A stretch of 64,000 nucleotides of DNA from Rhodococcus sp. G-MC3 (GCF_030063335.1 NZ_JASISW010000007.1:231873-295872); one strand, 5' to 3'; positions 1 to 9,289 are shown, numbered from the stretch's first letter. Notes: generated from the sequence alone by a model not told the origin. A program made the numbers and translations.

Positions 1-517
1 GTTCGGGCCCGACCTGAAGCGCAATCGCTCCGCCGTGGGAGAGCACCGCGACGCTCCCCTGGCCGGTGAGCTGTGTTGTGAACAGACCTTGGCCCGTCAT
101 CGCGCCGCGGACCGCGCCGCGCACACCCCCTTGCGAGGTGAGAGCGACGATCGAACTCTGCAGGTAGCCCTCGTGCACCAGAAGCCGATCGGCCTCGACC
201 GTCAGCATCGACGAACCATCGAGTTCAATCACCTCGACGTACAGACCGGCGTGACCGTAGAAGACCTCACCCTGACCCTCCGCGGCCATCATCGCGACGT
301 GTTCACCGGACATCATCCGGCCCGCCATCCCCGCGACGCCACCCACTGTGACCCCCGACCGCCCGCCGGGCGCAGCGCCTGCGGATCCCCCCATCGAATG
401 CGGGATGAAGTGGACGTCGCCGGTGTAGTAGAGCATCGACCCCTTGCGTGCCAACACGTTCTGACCCGGCGCGAGAGTCGACTTGACGACTTTGCTGTTG
501 ACGAGTTCGAGCGGCAT
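1..517 (-). CDS. AIM24 family protein (C-terminus cut by window edge)
   Basis: The minus-strand frame opens at an ATG one base after the stop of the upstream AIM24 gene and runs off the window start, so about 172 residues are visible. It begins MPLELVNSKVVK, then has the Gly/Met-rich stretch (GGVAGMAGRMMSGE) and a repeat of the pattern GQGLFTTQLTGQGSVAVLS seen in AIM24 (TIGR00266-like) proteins. That family forms a double beta-roll and has no established bacterial enzymatic role. Tandem arrangement with the paralogue at 519-1157 suggests co-expression and perhaps a hetero-oligomer (inference). Family call is firm; function unknown. Confidence 0.85.
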   Translation of the reverse strand, partial: MPLELVNSKVVKSTLAPGQNVLARKGSMLYYTGDVHFIPHSMGGSAGAAPGGRSGVTVGGVAGMAGRMMSGEHVAMMAAEGQGEVFYGHAGLYVEVIELDGSSMLTVEADRLLVHEGYLQSSIVALTSQGGVRGAVRGAMTGQGLFTTQLTGQGSVAVLSHGGAIALQVGPE

Positions 518-518
518 G

Positions 519-1157
519 TCAGCGCTCCTGGGGTTGGATGTAGACGACGCCTTGGCCGTCGAAACGGAGCGAGAACGCCTCGCCGCTGCCGCCGCCGATG
601 GCGGAACGCCACGTGACATCGGTGACGAAGCTCTGGTTCAACTGACCGCGGTGCGCGACGAATGCGTCGGGGTCGACGACGAGCGGGTACTGCGGATCGA
701 CGGCGAGCGCGATCAGCGGACCACCCGCCGACAGCAGAGCAACCGAGCCGCTGCCGCTGACCACGGTCGTGAACAGTCCCTGCCCCGAGGTCGCACCGCG
801 GAGCCCGGAGAATTTGACCTCCGTTTTGAGCGCCCCGGTCAGCGCGAGAAGCTGTGATGCTTCGACGTGCATCGAATCGTTGGCGAGTTCGACGATGGTG
901 ATGTCCTGCGCGTCGACGGCGAAGTAGACGATGCCCTTGCCGGAAACCTCCATGAGAGAGAGGGATTCGCCGGTAGCCCTCTGTTTGAGGGCGGCGCGCA
1001 AACCTCCGCCGCCGCCCATTCCTGCGTGTTTGAAAGCAACATCGCCTTCGTACGCGACCATCGATCCAGAAATCGCACGCAGCGAATCGCCCTGCGGTGA
1101 TCCCTGGTTTAGATTCGCGACGAGCACCCGGTGCCCGTTGGTTGTCAGCTGAGCCAC
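519..1157 (-). CDS. AIM24 family protein
   Basis: A complete 212-residue AIM24/TIGR00266-like beta-roll protein. It carries the Gly-rich loop GMGGGGGLRAALKQRATGE near residues 47-65 and the SGQGLFTTVVSGSGSVALLS core near residue 124, which aligns with the same core in the downstream paralogue. No signal peptide or membrane segment is evident. The stop is separated from the next ATG by one base, so the two paralogues are probably translated from one message. Function unknown in bacteria. Confidence 0.85.
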   Translation of the reverse strand: MAQLTTNGHRVLVANLNQGSPQGDSLRAISGSMVAYEGDVAFKHAGMGGGGGLRAALKQRATGESLSLMEVSGKGIVYFAVDAQDITIVELANDSMHVEASQLLALTGALKTEVKFSGLRGATSGQGLFTTVVSGSGSVALLSAGGPLIALAVDPQYPLVVDPDAFVAHRGQLNQSFVTDVTWRSAIGGGSGEAFSLRFDGQGVVYIQPQER

Positions 1158-1239
1158 GGGGGAACTATGCCACGCGTCGCACGAGTGTGCCAGGTTGATG
1201 ATGGCTGGGCGGAAAACGGACAGGGCGGAAAATCGGACA

Positions 1240-1273
1240 GGGCCGCAGGGAACGGATGAGTTCCCTGCGGCCC
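1240..1273 (-). terminator. Perfect 14-bp stem hairpin
   Basis: Arms gggccgcagggaac and gttccctgcggccc are exact reverse complements around a 6-nt loop. It lies 14 bases past the stop of the F420 oxidoreductase gene, so it fits an intrinsic-type terminator for that gene, though no clear T-tract follows on either strand. The segment just before it (1206-1240) also holds two imperfect copies of a ggcggaaaa..cggaca unit. Confidence 0.7.
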
Positions 1274-1287
1274 GGTCTGCCCAGCGA

Positions 1288-2265
1288 TCAGACGAGCGGC
1301 TTCAGAGCCTTACCGGCGAGTTCGACGACTCCCGGCTCGTGGCCGTTGGTGATCAGGTTGATGATGATGCCGTCGACGCCCTGATCGAGCACGCGCTTCT
1401 GTACCTGCTCGGCGACATCGTCCGGTGTGCCGCAAAAATGCCGGTCGGTGGCCTTCGCTCTGTCGTCGTCGGACAGGTCGGACAGGTTGACGCCGTTGGA
1501 GAGCAGGTAGTCGCTCTGCAGCTGCTTGGCCTTGTCGCCGTCCTCGTCGAGAATGACGAACGCGAGGAAGCTGGTCTCTAGGTCCTTCGGGTCTCGGTCG
1601 ACTTCCTCGCACCGAGCTTCGAGCGCCTTGATCTTGCGCGGCAGTTCGCTTGCATCGCAGATGATGTTGAGATGATCGGCGAACTGTGCCGCCAGACCGA
1701 ATGTCTTCTTCTCGCCGCCGCCGCCGAGCATGATCGGCAGATCGTCACGGATGCGGGGCTCGTTGATGGCGTCCTCGACCTGGTACCAGAGGCCGTCGAA
1801 CGTCGGGCGCGTGCCGCGGAGCATCGGTTCGATGATCTGCAGCGCTTCGTCGAGTCGTTCGAACCGGTCGGTGAAGGTGCCGAACTCCAGGCCGAAGCTC
1901 TTGTGCTCGAGCTCGAACCAGCCTGCACCGATACCGAGGATCGCGCGGCCTCCACTGACCACGTCGAGGGTGGTGACGGTCTTGGCGAGGATCGCGGGAT
2001 TGCGGTAAGTGTTTCCGGTGACGAGGGCCGAGAGCTGGATGGTGTCGGTGGCCGTGGCCAGGGCGGACAGCGCCGAATAGGCCTCGAGCATCGGCTCGTC
2101 GGGCTTGCCGATCCCGGGCAGTTGGTAGAAGTGGTCCATGACGAACGCGGTGTCGAATCCCGCGGCTTCGGCCTCGCGCGCCTGCGCGATGACCTTGGGG
2201 AACAGGTCCTTTACGGAGCCTGAGTAGCTGAAGTTGGGCATCTGGTAACCGAGACGAATAGTCAC
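1288..2265 (-). CDS. LLM class F420-dependent oxidoreductase
   Basis: A luciferase-like TIM-barrel protein of about 325 residues, beginning VTIRLGYQMPNFSYSG. Typical LLM/F420 features are visible: AREAEAAGFDTAFVMDHF near the N-terminus, the TGNTYRNPAILAK strand, SGGRAILGIGAGW, and LPIMLGGGGEKKT in the middle. Such enzymes use reduced F420 (or FMNH2) for hydride transfer or oxygenation; the substrate is not predictable. An in-frame GTG at 2301 would add 12 residues, but the GTG at 2265 matches the usual family start. A hairpin terminator follows the stop. Confidence 0.88.
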   Translation of the reverse strand: MTIRLGYQMPNFSYSGSVKDLFPKVIAQAREAEAAGFDTAFVMDHFYQLPGIGKPDEPMLEAYSALSALATATDTIQLSALVTGNTYRNPAILAKTVTTLDVVSGGRAILGIGAGWFELEHKSFGLEFGTFTDRFERLDEALQIIEPMLRGTRPTFDGLWYQVEDAINEPRIRDDLPIMLGGGGEKKTFGLAAQFADHLNIICDASELPRKIKALEARCEEVDRDPKDLETSFLAFVILDEDGDKAKQLQSDYLLSNGVNLSDLSDDDRAKATDRHFCGTPDDVAEQVQKRVLDQGVDGIIINLITNGHEPGVVELAGKALKPLV

Positions 2266-2377
2266 CTGGTCAACGCTACTCCCGTCGGTGATGTGTGCCA
2301 CCTGGACGTAGTGACTATGCCGCGCTAAAGTCAGGCTAGCTATAGTTTACTGGAGCCAGAGGAAGGGATCTTTGCTC

Positions 2378-3580
2378 ATGTCTTCGAATATTGGACGGTC
2401 ACACACATTCGGACGCGACGCGGTCATCGTCGAAGCAGTACGGACGCCGGTCGGCAAAGGCAAAGCGAGCGGCGCACTGCACGGTGTACACCCCGCGGAT
2501 CTGCTCGCGCACAGTCTGCGGGCCATCGTCGAGCGAACCGGAATCGACCCGGCGCTCATCGACGACGTCATCACCGGCGCGGTAACCCAGGTCGACGAGC
2601 AAGCGTTCAACATTGCACGTACAGCGTTGCTCGCCGCGGGATACCCGGAGTCGGTGCCGGGCACCACCGTCGACCGGCAGTGTGGAAGTAGCCAGCAGGC
2701 AGTGCATTTCGCGGCACAAGGGGTAATGTCCGGTGCCTACGACATCGTCGTCGCGGCCGGTATCGAATCGATGGGCAGGGTGCCGATGGGTTCGAACATC
2801 AGGCCCGGCGCAAACCCTCGTGGCGTTGCGTTCGCCGAGCGATACTCCGAAGGATTGATCGCCCAAGGCCACAGCGCCGAATTGATCGCGGCCAAATGGG
2901 GATTCGACCGAACGGCGCAGGATGAATTTGCGCTGAACAGTCACGCCAAGGCCTACGCCGCTGCGACCGGAGGAAGGTTCGTCAAGGAACTCGCGCCGCT
3001 GCTCGAACTCGATCACGACGAGATCATCCGCAGCGGTGGGACTCTCGAGTCGATGGCTGGTTTGACACCTTCATTCGTTTCCGATGCTGTTGCACAGCGC
3101 TTTCCGCAGATCGACTGGTCGGTCACCGCGGGGAACAGTAGCCCCCTCAGCGACGGGAGCGCCGCCTTGTTGATCACCACCAGTGACGTCGCGGCTCGGT
3201 TGGGTCTGCGCCCGTTGGCGCGTTTGCACAGCTTCGCGGTGGTCGGATCGGATCCGCTGTACATGTTGACCGGCGTCATCCCCGCCACCGAGAAGGTGTT
3301 GCAGCGTGCCGGTCTGCAGCTGAGCGACATCGACCTGTTCGAGGTCAACGAGGCGTTCTCATCGGTGGTGCTGGCGTGGCAGAAGGAGACCGGCGCCGAT
3401 CCGACGAAAGTCAACGTCAACGGCGGTGCCATCGCGATCGGGCATCCGCTCGGTGCCAGCGGCGCACGCATCATGACCACGCTTGTCAACGCAATGGAAC
3501 AGAACGACGCGCGGTACGGGCTGCAGACGATGTGTGAAGCAGGTGGGCTGGCCAACGCGACGATCCTCGAACGGATATAG
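2378..3580 (+). CDS. Thiolase family acetyl-CoA acyltransferase
   Basis: A 400-residue thiolase that would cleave 3-ketoacyl-CoA with CoA, or run the reverse condensation. The nucleophilic Cys102 sits in DRQCGSSQQA, the base His356 in GHPLGASGAR and the second Cys386 in TMCEAGGLAN; all are intact. The VNVNGGAIAIGHP segment and overall layout resemble actinobacterial catabolic thiolases, including steroid-side-chain FadA5-type enzymes (resemblance only). The ATG at 2378 is chosen over the in-frame TTG at 2372 because of the ggaagg ribosome site at 2361-2366. It stands alone, with no other beta-oxidation gene adjacent. Confidence 0.9.
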   Translation: MSSNIGRSHTFGRDAVIVEAVRTPVGKGKASGALHGVHPADLLAHSLRAIVERTGIDPALIDDVITGAVTQVDEQAFNIARTALLAAGYPESVPGTTVDRQCGSSQQAVHFAAQGVMSGAYDIVVAAGIESMGRVPMGSNIRPGANPRGVAFAERYSEGLIAQGHSAELIAAKWGFDRTAQDEFALNSHAKAYAAATGGRFVKELAPLLELDHDEIIRSGGTLESMAGLTPSFVSDAVAQRFPQIDWSVTAGNSSPLSDGSAALLITTSDVAARLGLRPLARLHSFAVVGSDPLYMLTGVIPATEKVLQRAGLQLSDIDLFEVNEAFSSVVLAWQKETGADPTKVNVNGGAIAIGHPLGASGARIMTTLVNAMEQNDARYGLQTMCEAGGLANATILERI

Positions 3581-3637
3581 CTCCAGCGGATCAAGATACC
3601 CGGTGCAGGGTTGGGGAATCGGGTGAACAATCGGCCT

Positions 3638-4018
3638 ATGCCGACACTCGATCTGACCCGCCCACCGTTCTCCGGATTTGCCGTCGACGATATCGACGCA
3701 GCGCGAGCGTTCTATGCCGACACGCTCGGGCTCACTATCGTCGACGGCGAGATGGGGCTCCTCCACCTCACGCTCGACGAGTCCCACGAGGTGCTGATCT
3801 ACCCGCGCGATGGACACGTGGCCGCCCCGTACACAATTCTGAACTTCCCCGTCGCCGACATCGAGACCGCGGTGGACACGCTCATCGCGAAAGGCGTTGT
3901 ATTCCAGCAATACCCGGACATGGGCACCGACCAGAAGGGGATCTTCCGTCACGGTGGACCACTCATTGCCTGGTTCACCGACCCAGCAGGCAACGTGTTG
4001 TCGGTACTGCAAGCCTGA
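3638..4018 (+). CDS. VOC family (glyoxalase/bleomycin-resistance fold) protein
   Basis: A 126-residue single-domain vicinal-oxygen-chelate protein. It shows the beta-alpha-beta-beta-beta pattern with DDIDAARAFYADTLGLTIVDG near the start and GGPLIAWFTDPAGNVLSVLQ at the end, where DPAGN is the usual VOC turn. Substrate unknown. The ATG at 3638 is preferred; upstream GTG/TTG codons in frame (3623, 3611) would give a non-conserved extension. Its stop codon directly abuts the stop of the convergent protease, with no bases between. Confidence 0.8.
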   Translation: MPTLDLTRPPFSGFAVDDIDAARAFYADTLGLTIVDGEMGLLHLTLDESHEVLIYPRDGHVAAPYTILNFPVADIETAVDTLIAKGVVFQQYPDMGTDQKGIFRHGGPLIAWFTDPAGNVLSVLQA

Positions 4019-5113
4019 TCAGGCCGTCGGAGTTCCCTGTTCGAGCGTGACCGTCTGTTCCTGGCGGTCACCTTCTGTGGTCACCCACTGCAGGCGGACG
4101 ATGTCCCCTGGTTCGCGTCCGACCATTTCCTCGGCGAGTTCGTCGGACGTCCGGACCGGTCTGTCGTCGAACGCCACGATCACGTCCCCGCTCTCGAGGC
4201 CGGTGCGCATGGCCGGCGAACCGTATTCGACGGATGCGACTGCTGCGCCCTCGGACGGACCCGCGCTCCGGAAGGTCGAGACGTCTCGCACCGAGACGCC
4301 GAGATAGGGCGTCGGGCCGACATGTACTGTTCCGTCGGATCGACCCGTTCTGACCTGCGCGACGACGGCCATAGCGGCATCGATCGGGATCGCGTACGCC
4401 TCGGGAGCCTGTGTCTGTCGCGCGTCGTCGGAGAGACCCGCTGCGTCGACGCCGACGACGTTTCCCCAGGCATCGACCAGCGGTCCGCCCGAATCGCCTG
4501 GCCGAACGTCGGCATCGATCTGGATCACCCCGGTCAGTTCGTTCGTCGATCCGTCGACCGAGTTCTGTGCGGTTATGGTCTTGTTCAGCGCAACGACCTT
4601 GCCTGGCGCCGGCACCAGAACTCCCCCGCCCGAGGCATTTCCGATTGCCGTAACCGAATCCCCGACGCCAAGTTCCGTCGAGGCACCGAGCGTCGCCACC
4701 GGCAGGTCGGATGCGGTGGCGAGTTGGAGAACCGCGAGATCGCGAGATTTGTCGTACCCCAGAACCGAAGCGTCGTAGATCAGGCCGTTGCCCATGTGTA
4801 CGGCTGACACTGCCGCGGCCTGCTCGACCACGTGAAAGTTGGTGACCACGAGACCTTCCGGTGCGATGACGAAGCCGGTCCCGGCGACACCGGTAGGTCC
4901 CCAGTCGGCGGAGATTGTCACGACGATCGGATCGACCTGCTCCGCTATCTGCTCCGGGCTCAGCGGCGGCGGAGGGGGTGGGGGCAGCGCGACGACTGCA
5001 GGTGCAGGAGTCTCGACGAGCAATCCCGGCGCAAGAGGTACGAGGGGCGCAGCCAGCGCGGACACAGCAAGCGTCGCCGCTACGAGAAACGCCGCCCGGC
5101 TGGTCGCCTGCAT
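4019..5113 (-). CDS. Secreted S1C trypsin-like serine protease with PDZ domain
   Basis: A 364-residue HtrA/DegP-like protease. Residues 1-22 form a hydrophobic export signal (RAAFLVAATLAVSALAA), followed by a proline-rich linker with eight consecutive prolines near residue 47. The catalytic triad is visible as His94 (TNFHVVEQ), Asp125 (KSRDLAVLQ) and Ser208 (RPGDSGGPL). A PDZ domain occupies roughly residues 265-355 (GLESGDVIVAFDDRPVRT). It would act outside the membrane in protein quality control or signalling proteolysis. Monocistronic; no adjacent two-component genes. Confidence 0.92.
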   Translation of the reverse strand: MQATSRAAFLVAATLAVSALAAPLVPLAPGLLVETPAPAVVALPPPPPPPLSPEQIAEQVDPIVVTISADWGPTGVAGTGFVIAPEGLVVTNFHVVEQAAAVSAVHMGNGLIYDASVLGYDKSRDLAVLQLATASDLPVATLGASTELGVGDSVTAIGNASGGGVLVPAPGKVVALNKTITAQNSVDGSTNELTGVIQIDADVRPGDSGGPLVDAWGNVVGVDAAGLSDDARQTQAPEAYAIPIDAAMAVVAQVRTGRSDGTVHVGPTPYLGVSVRDVSTFRSAGPSEGAAVASVEYGSPAMRTGLESGDVIVAFDDRPVRTSDELAEEMVGREPGDIVRLQWVTTEGDRQEQTVTLEQGTPTA

Positions 5114-5341
5114 AGGTACCGATTATTGCCTGCGGCCCGCAGTCCTGTGTAGATCGGGGTGATCCGGGAGCAGCGGATGGTCTGCGCGCCTGCGCCGAGA
5201 CGTGGGTCAGGCGGCGTGGTCAAGGTCTCCGCGCGCGAGATGCCACCCTGGACATGGCTGTGCGTCGCCGCAGGTGTGTCTTTCTGCGTCGCAGCTGGCC
5301 GGTGTAGCTGTGTGGCTGTGATCTGCCGGCATGCGCCGGTT

Positions 5342-7336
5342 CTAGGGCCCTCCGGGCTCGGGTCCGCCGGTATCGCCTGGCCCTGGTGATTGATCTGCAG
5401 GGCTGGGGTCAGGGCTAGGGTCAGGACTAGGGCCGGGGATGCCTTCGGTGCCTGGTGCGGCGGGGTAGATGTATTCGTTCGGGTGGTGATAATGGTTGAC
5501 CACACCAGTTCTGGTGGGATCCAACGTCACCGGTGGATGCCACAGTGTCCGCCCCGGGTAAGGATGATCAGGTCCGGCTTTCGTGGTCGCCCAGTCGTTC
5601 TCGGATGAGCCGACGAGTCGGTGGTGCATATCGCAACCGAAGGTGAGCGAGGCGATATCGGTACCGCCCCCAGCACCCCATTCATCGATGTGATGAACCT
5701 GCGACCAGGTCGCGGGACGGGTGCACCCCGGGAACGTGCAGCCACGGTCGGAAGCGATCAGCACGATCCGCTGATCCGCGGAGGCGATGCGTCGGGAACG
5801 CCCCAAGTGCAGCGCCCTGCCGTCGTCATCGAAAATCGCCAGATAGTGATGAGCATGCGCAGCCATCCGGATCGCATCACGCATCCGCACCAAAGACCCG
5901 GTCGCGGTGACGGCGTACCCGGTGGCGGCTTCGAGATCGGCGAGGGTCATCGTGAGCACCGCGGTGACCGGTAATCCACGGTGGGTACCGAGCTGCCCGG
6001 AAGCGAGCATCTGCCGGACGATGACTTTCAGAGCATCGTGCTGACGCCGTCCTTGGCTGCGGTGATCACGTTCGGCGCGGCGTGCAGCATCGGCATCGGC
6101 GTCGTTCACCGAATCCCGATCACTGTCAGGGTCGCTCTCACCGTCAGTGTCAGTGTCATCCGGACTGGGGCTGTCGCTGTCGAACAACGACGGATCCGGT
6201 AGGTCGGCGCCGGTGTTCCCCGAGCCCGAACCGCCAGGCTCACCCGGACCTGAACCCGAGCCGCCGGTCGCCCCGCCGGTCGCCCCGTCCGCTGGGCCGT
6301 CCGCGGGGTTCTCTGCTGGGTCATCGGCTGGATCATCGACGACAGGCTTGTCGTCAGCGGGATTGCACATCCCTGGTTTCGCCCACTTCGCGAACGCCGC
6401 CTCCAGATACGCCCGCGTCTCGGCGTCGACGACGAACGTGCCCTTCGACAACCCGTCCTCGCCCTGATCGCTGAACTTGAAGAAGCACCGATTCGCGACC
6501 TGCTCCTCGTCGACAAGCTTTCCGTCGGGATCGAGAGTGTCGAAAAGCCGCTTGGCGGCCGCATCGAACTCCTCCGGACCCAACTGCCGCGCCAACTCCG
6601 CCAACTGCCGATCGGCGTTCTCCCGGGTCTCGATGTCGATGTCGCGGCTCAGGCTGGTGAAAAACTTCTTGACGATGATCTGATGTTCCTCGTCGAGGAC
6701 ACCATCCGCGGCGGCAGCGGCGGTCGCCGCATGCTCCGGGGCCAGTCGCTCCCCGGACATCGCCGAGCGGTGACCGAAGTGGTTCGCAAGCCGGATCCGC
6801 TGCCCCGCACGTTTCGAGGAAAACCGCATCAAACTCGACAGTGCATACGGGACCGAACCGGGGATGTCGTCGAGACCGTGCTGGGCGATGACATCAGCGA
6901 TCCAGGTGTGCGAAAACCCGAACAGGGCCCGGTGCACCGCCTCGGCACGTACCAGCAGAGCACGCCGATCGGAATTGCACAGTACGACGTTGTCGATGCG
7001 GCCGAGGATCTCGACCTGCTCCTCGATGATCGCGACGACCTTCGCGAGATAGGCAGCCTCGATCACCGGCACCGACGGATCAACCGCCTCAGCCGGTTCG
7101 ACACCCGAATCATGCCCGGCGGCAGTGTCGAACGGATCGCACGCCAACGGAAAGCTCTCGAACCACCGCGCGAACTTTTCTACCTCGAACTCGGCATCGG
7201 TCGGCGACAGTTCGCACGGCGAATGCAGATTCTCGAACCAATCCTCGGAATCGCCCCAGTGCCGTTCGGGATCGAGAATAGACAACACAGCATCCGCTGT
7301 GTCGGTCACCCCTGCGTGCTCGTCCCCCGAATCCAT
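5342..7336 (-). CDS. 13E12-repeat (DUF222) HNH endonuclease
   Basis: About 664 residues. The N-terminal two-thirds matches the DUF222/13E12 repeat family common in Mycobacterium and Rhodococcus. An acidic Asp/Ser/Gly/Pro-rich linker follows (about residues 330-430, GSGSGPGEPGG and DSDSPSPDDTDTD). The HNH nuclease motif lies at residues 533-575, with the CTFPGC zinc-type knuckle, VHHIDEW and CDMHHRLV. The C-terminus has PDPSPDPSP repeats. The ATG at 7336 is chosen because the open frame upstream runs antisense through the neighbouring XRE gene region. These genes are multicopy and behave like selfish or mobile elements in the group. Confidence 0.85.
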   Translation of the reverse strand: MDSGDEHAGVTDTADAVLSILDPERHWGDSEDWFENLHSPCELSPTDAEFEVEKFARWFESFPLACDPFDTAAGHDSGVEPAEAVDPSVPVIEAAYLAKVVAIIEEQVEILGRIDNVVLCNSDRRALLVRAEAVHRALFGFSHTWIADVIAQHGLDDIPGSVPYALSSLMRFSSKRAGQRIRLANHFGHRSAMSGERLAPEHAATAAAAADGVLDEEHQIIVKKFFTSLSRDIDIETRENADRQLAELARQLGPEEFDAAAKRLFDTLDPDGKLVDEEQVANRCFFKFSDQGEDGLSKGTFVVDAETRAYLEAAFAKWAKPGMCNPADDKPVVDDPADDPAENPADGPADGATGGATGGSGSGPGEPGGSGSGNTGADLPDPSLFDSDSPSPDDTDTDGESDPDSDRDSVNDADADAARRAERDHRSQGRRQHDALKVIVRQMLASGQLGTHRGLPVTAVLTMTLADLEAATGYAVTATGSLVRMRDAIRMAAHAHHYLAIFDDDGRALHLGRSRRIASADQRIVLIASDRGCTFPGCTRPATWSQVHHIDEWGAGGGTDIASLTFGCDMHHRLVGSSENDWATTKAGPDHPYPGRTLWHPPVTLDPTRTGVVNHYHHPNEYIYPAAPGTEGIPGPSPDPSPDPSPADQSPGPGDTGGPEPGGP

Positions 7337-7394
7337 ACGACAAACATAACCCAAATCCAGGCAAATGTCGAACACATGTTCGAATAAATCTGAG

Positions 7395-7682
7395 CTACGA
7401 GGACAAGCGCTCCGGTGTCTCGCGCTCGATGCCGTCCAATGGCTGGTTGATCTCGGCCCACACCGCGTCGAGCGAGAGTCCAACAACAGCGGCGATGGCC
7501 GCGATGGTCGGGAAAGCTGGGGTGGCAACGCGGCCCGACTCGATTTTTCGGAGTGTCTCCGGCGAGACTCGGGCGTCGAGCGCAATTTCGAGCATCGTCC
7601 GATCGCCTCTGGCGCGACGCAGCAGGGCGCCGAGGCGTCGTCCGCGCTCGACCTCGGCAAATGTGAGTGGCAACCTGACCAT
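7395..7682 (-). CDS. Small XRE-family HTH transcriptional regulator
   Basis: A 95-residue regulator made almost entirely of a Cro/C1-type helix-turn-helix: GRRLGALLRRARGDRTMLEIALDARVSPETLRKIESGRVATPAFPTIAAIAAVVGL. The DNA-recognition helix lies near residues 38-48 and the ATPAFPTIAAIA tail matches short rhodococcal XRE proteins. The ATG at 7682 fits the divergent arrangement with the methionine aminopeptidase gene, 75 bp away. It probably regulates itself and possibly that gene (inference from position). Confidence 0.87.
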   Translation of the reverse strand: MVRLPLTFAEVERGRRLGALLRRARGDRTMLEIALDARVSPETLRKIESGRVATPAFPTIAAIAAVVGLSLDAVWAEINQPLDGIERETPERLSS

Positions 7683-7700
7683 GAGTCCGATACTAGTACG

Positions 7701-7724
7701 GGATAGTTTGGCCGGTATAGTTAT
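7701..7724. promoter_or_regulatory. Divergent control region with a direct repeat
   Basis: Between the XRE regulator and the aminopeptidase gene, the minus strand has two copies of aactatNcc (7716-7724 and 7701-7709), 15 bp apart. A TATAGT hexamer at 7716-7721 could be the -10 of the plus-strand gene. This would suit an operator for the small XRE protein, but no binding evidence exists here. Confidence 0.35.
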
Positions 7725-7757
7725 TGGATCGCTACAACAGACCGAGGAAGGCACCGC

Positions 7758-8531
7758 ATGATCGAGATTCTGAACCCCGCCCAGCTGGACCGAGCACGGG
7801 AGACAGGTGCCCTGGTCGGTCATATCCTTCACACTCTGAAAGAGAAGTGCACGGTCGGCACCAACCTCCTCGAGATCGACCGCTGGACCCAGGAAATGAT
7901 CGTCGACGCCGGCGCGACCTCCTGCTACGTGGACTACGCACCGTCGTTCGGCCGCGGCCCGTTCGGCCACTACATCTGCACAGGCGTCAATGATGCAGTG
8001 CTGCACGGGCTCCCGCGCGACTACTCCCTCGTCGACGGCGACCTGCTGTCCCTCGATCTCGCCGTAGTCCTCGGTGGGGTTGCGGCCGACTCCGCGATCA
8101 GCTTCATCGTCGGCGACACAAAGCCTGCAGAGAGCGTCGCGATGATCGACGCGACCGAACGCGCGCTTGCTGCAGGGATCGCAGCAGCAGGCCCCGGAAC
8201 TCGCATCGGCGACATTTCCCACGCCATCGGATCGGTTCTGGGCGAGGCGGGTTATCCGATCAATACGGAGTTCGGTGGCCACGGCATCGGGTCGACGATG
8301 CATCAGGACCCGCACATCTCCAACACGGGACGCCGAGGCCGTGGGTACAAGCTGCGCCGCGGGCTGATGCTGGCATTGGAGCCGTGGGTCATGGCTGATA
8401 CCGCTGAGCTCGTCATCGACGACGATGGTTGGACGCTCCGAAGCGCAACCGGCTGCCGTACCGCGCACAGTGAGCACACGATCGCTATCACCGACGACGG
8501 AGCAGAGATCATCACCGCCGCCAAGCGCTGA
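7758..8531 (+). CDS. map: Type I methionine aminopeptidase
   Basis: A 257-residue metallopeptidase that removes the initiator Met from new proteins. All dinuclear-metal ligands are present: Asp100 (LSLDLAVV), Asp111 (AADSAISF), His175 (GGHGIGS), Glu208 (LALEPW) and Glu239 (AHSEHT); the substrate-contacting His83 lies in VLHGLP. The ATG is preceded by gaggaagg. Actinobacteria commonly carry two MetAPs; this copy stands apart from secY/adk, so it is probably the second enzyme (inference). Confidence 0.93.
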   Translation: MIEILNPAQLDRARETGALVGHILHTLKEKCTVGTNLLEIDRWTQEMIVDAGATSCYVDYAPSFGRGPFGHYICTGVNDAVLHGLPRDYSLVDGDLLSLDLAVVLGGVAADSAISFIVGDTKPAESVAMIDATERALAAGIAAAGPGTRIGDISHAIGSVLGEAGYPINTEFGGHGIGSTMHQDPHISNTGRRGRGYKLRRGLMLALEPWVMADTAELVIDDDGWTLRSATGCRTAHSEHTIAITDDGAEIITAAKR

Positions 8532-8551
8532 AAGCAGCCGATGCGCGCTGC

Positions 8552-9289
8552 TCATCCAGGGAACAGGGTGACGGACTCGATGTCGAGACCACTTGGCGCG
8601 AACCGAACGAAGACGACGCCGTTGCCCGTGGATCTCTCGACGGTCGCACTCACCGTCCGGCCTGCCGCGATGAATTTGCGGTAGGACCCGCTCAGGCTCT
8701 CGCGCGAAATGGGCTCGCCGGAAGCAAGTTCTACTTCCAGCGTCCCGTCGCCGTCGAGAGCCGACTGTGCTGCACGCTTCCCTTCCTCGCCGACGCCTTT
8801 CAGTCCGCGCATGAAACCGAGCGCCCCGCCGAATCCTTGGTTTCCGATCAGCTGCGGCGTCAGCTTTGCGGACGCGGTCAACCCCGCCATTCCTGCGCCG
8901 AGCAGCCCTCTGATCATCTTCGCGAGTTCCCAATGTGCTTCGAGGCGGGCGATTTTCAACACACCATTTTCGTCGACGAGGTCGTAGCGCAGGTGCATCG
9001 GTACGTTCAGCGTGGCCCCGGTGGACATGATGGTCTCGAGCGTGAGATCTCGGACTATGGACATACCGGAGACGATGTCGTTCTCGACGTGGAAATTGAT
9101 GGTGTTGGGGGCGATGAACGTGTCGTAGAACCGGGCGATCGCCGCCTTTCCGACGTGTGGCTTGGAGCCCACCGGATCGTTGACGATGCCTTCCGCGGAA
9201 TACAGATCCACCCATGCGTTCCTGTCGCCCGCTGCAACAGCATCGGGTGATCCTTGGACAGTGGCCAGCAGTTCCTCGGCGGTACGCAC
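8552..9289 (-). CDS. NTF2-like (SnoaL/limonene-epoxide-hydrolase fold) protein
   Basis: About 245 residues. The N-terminal half is a cone-fold NTF2-like domain (DRNAWVDLYSAEGIVNDPVGS, then KAAIARFYDTFIAPNTINFH), followed by a less familiar C-terminal half with the helix AKMIRGLLGAGMAGLTASAKL and a Gly-rich stretch. The class includes ketosteroid isomerases and polyketide cyclases; the substrate is unknown. The start is uncertain: GTG at 9289 gives VRTAEELLATVQ, and no good ribosome site is seen. The frame stays open far upstream but becomes low quality there. Confidence 0.65.
   Translation of the reverse strand: MRTAEELLATVQGSPDAVAAGDRNAWVDLYSAEGIVNDPVGSKPHVGKAAIARFYDTFIAPNTINFHVENDIVSGMSIVRDLTLETIMSTGATLNVPMHLRYDLVDENGVLKIARLEAHWELAKMIRGLLGAGMAGLTASAKLTPQLIGNQGFGGALGFMRGLKGVGEEGKRAAQSALDGDGTLEVELASGEPISRESLSGSYRKFIAAGRTVSATVERSTGNGVVFVRFAPSGLDIESVTLFPG

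Noticed and set aside
1240..1273. A riboswitch or sRNA at the strong hairpin
   Set aside because: A single perfect stem just past a stop codon is best explained as a terminator.
7337..7660. 108-codon N-terminal extension of the HNH endonuclease
   Set aside because: It runs through the XRE gene in another frame, has no family similarity and is Ser/Arg-rich.
7395..9215. A 606-codon minus-strand frame
   Set aside because: Only its last 95 codons (XRE regulator) look real; the rest is Arg-rich and antisense to methionine aminopeptidase.
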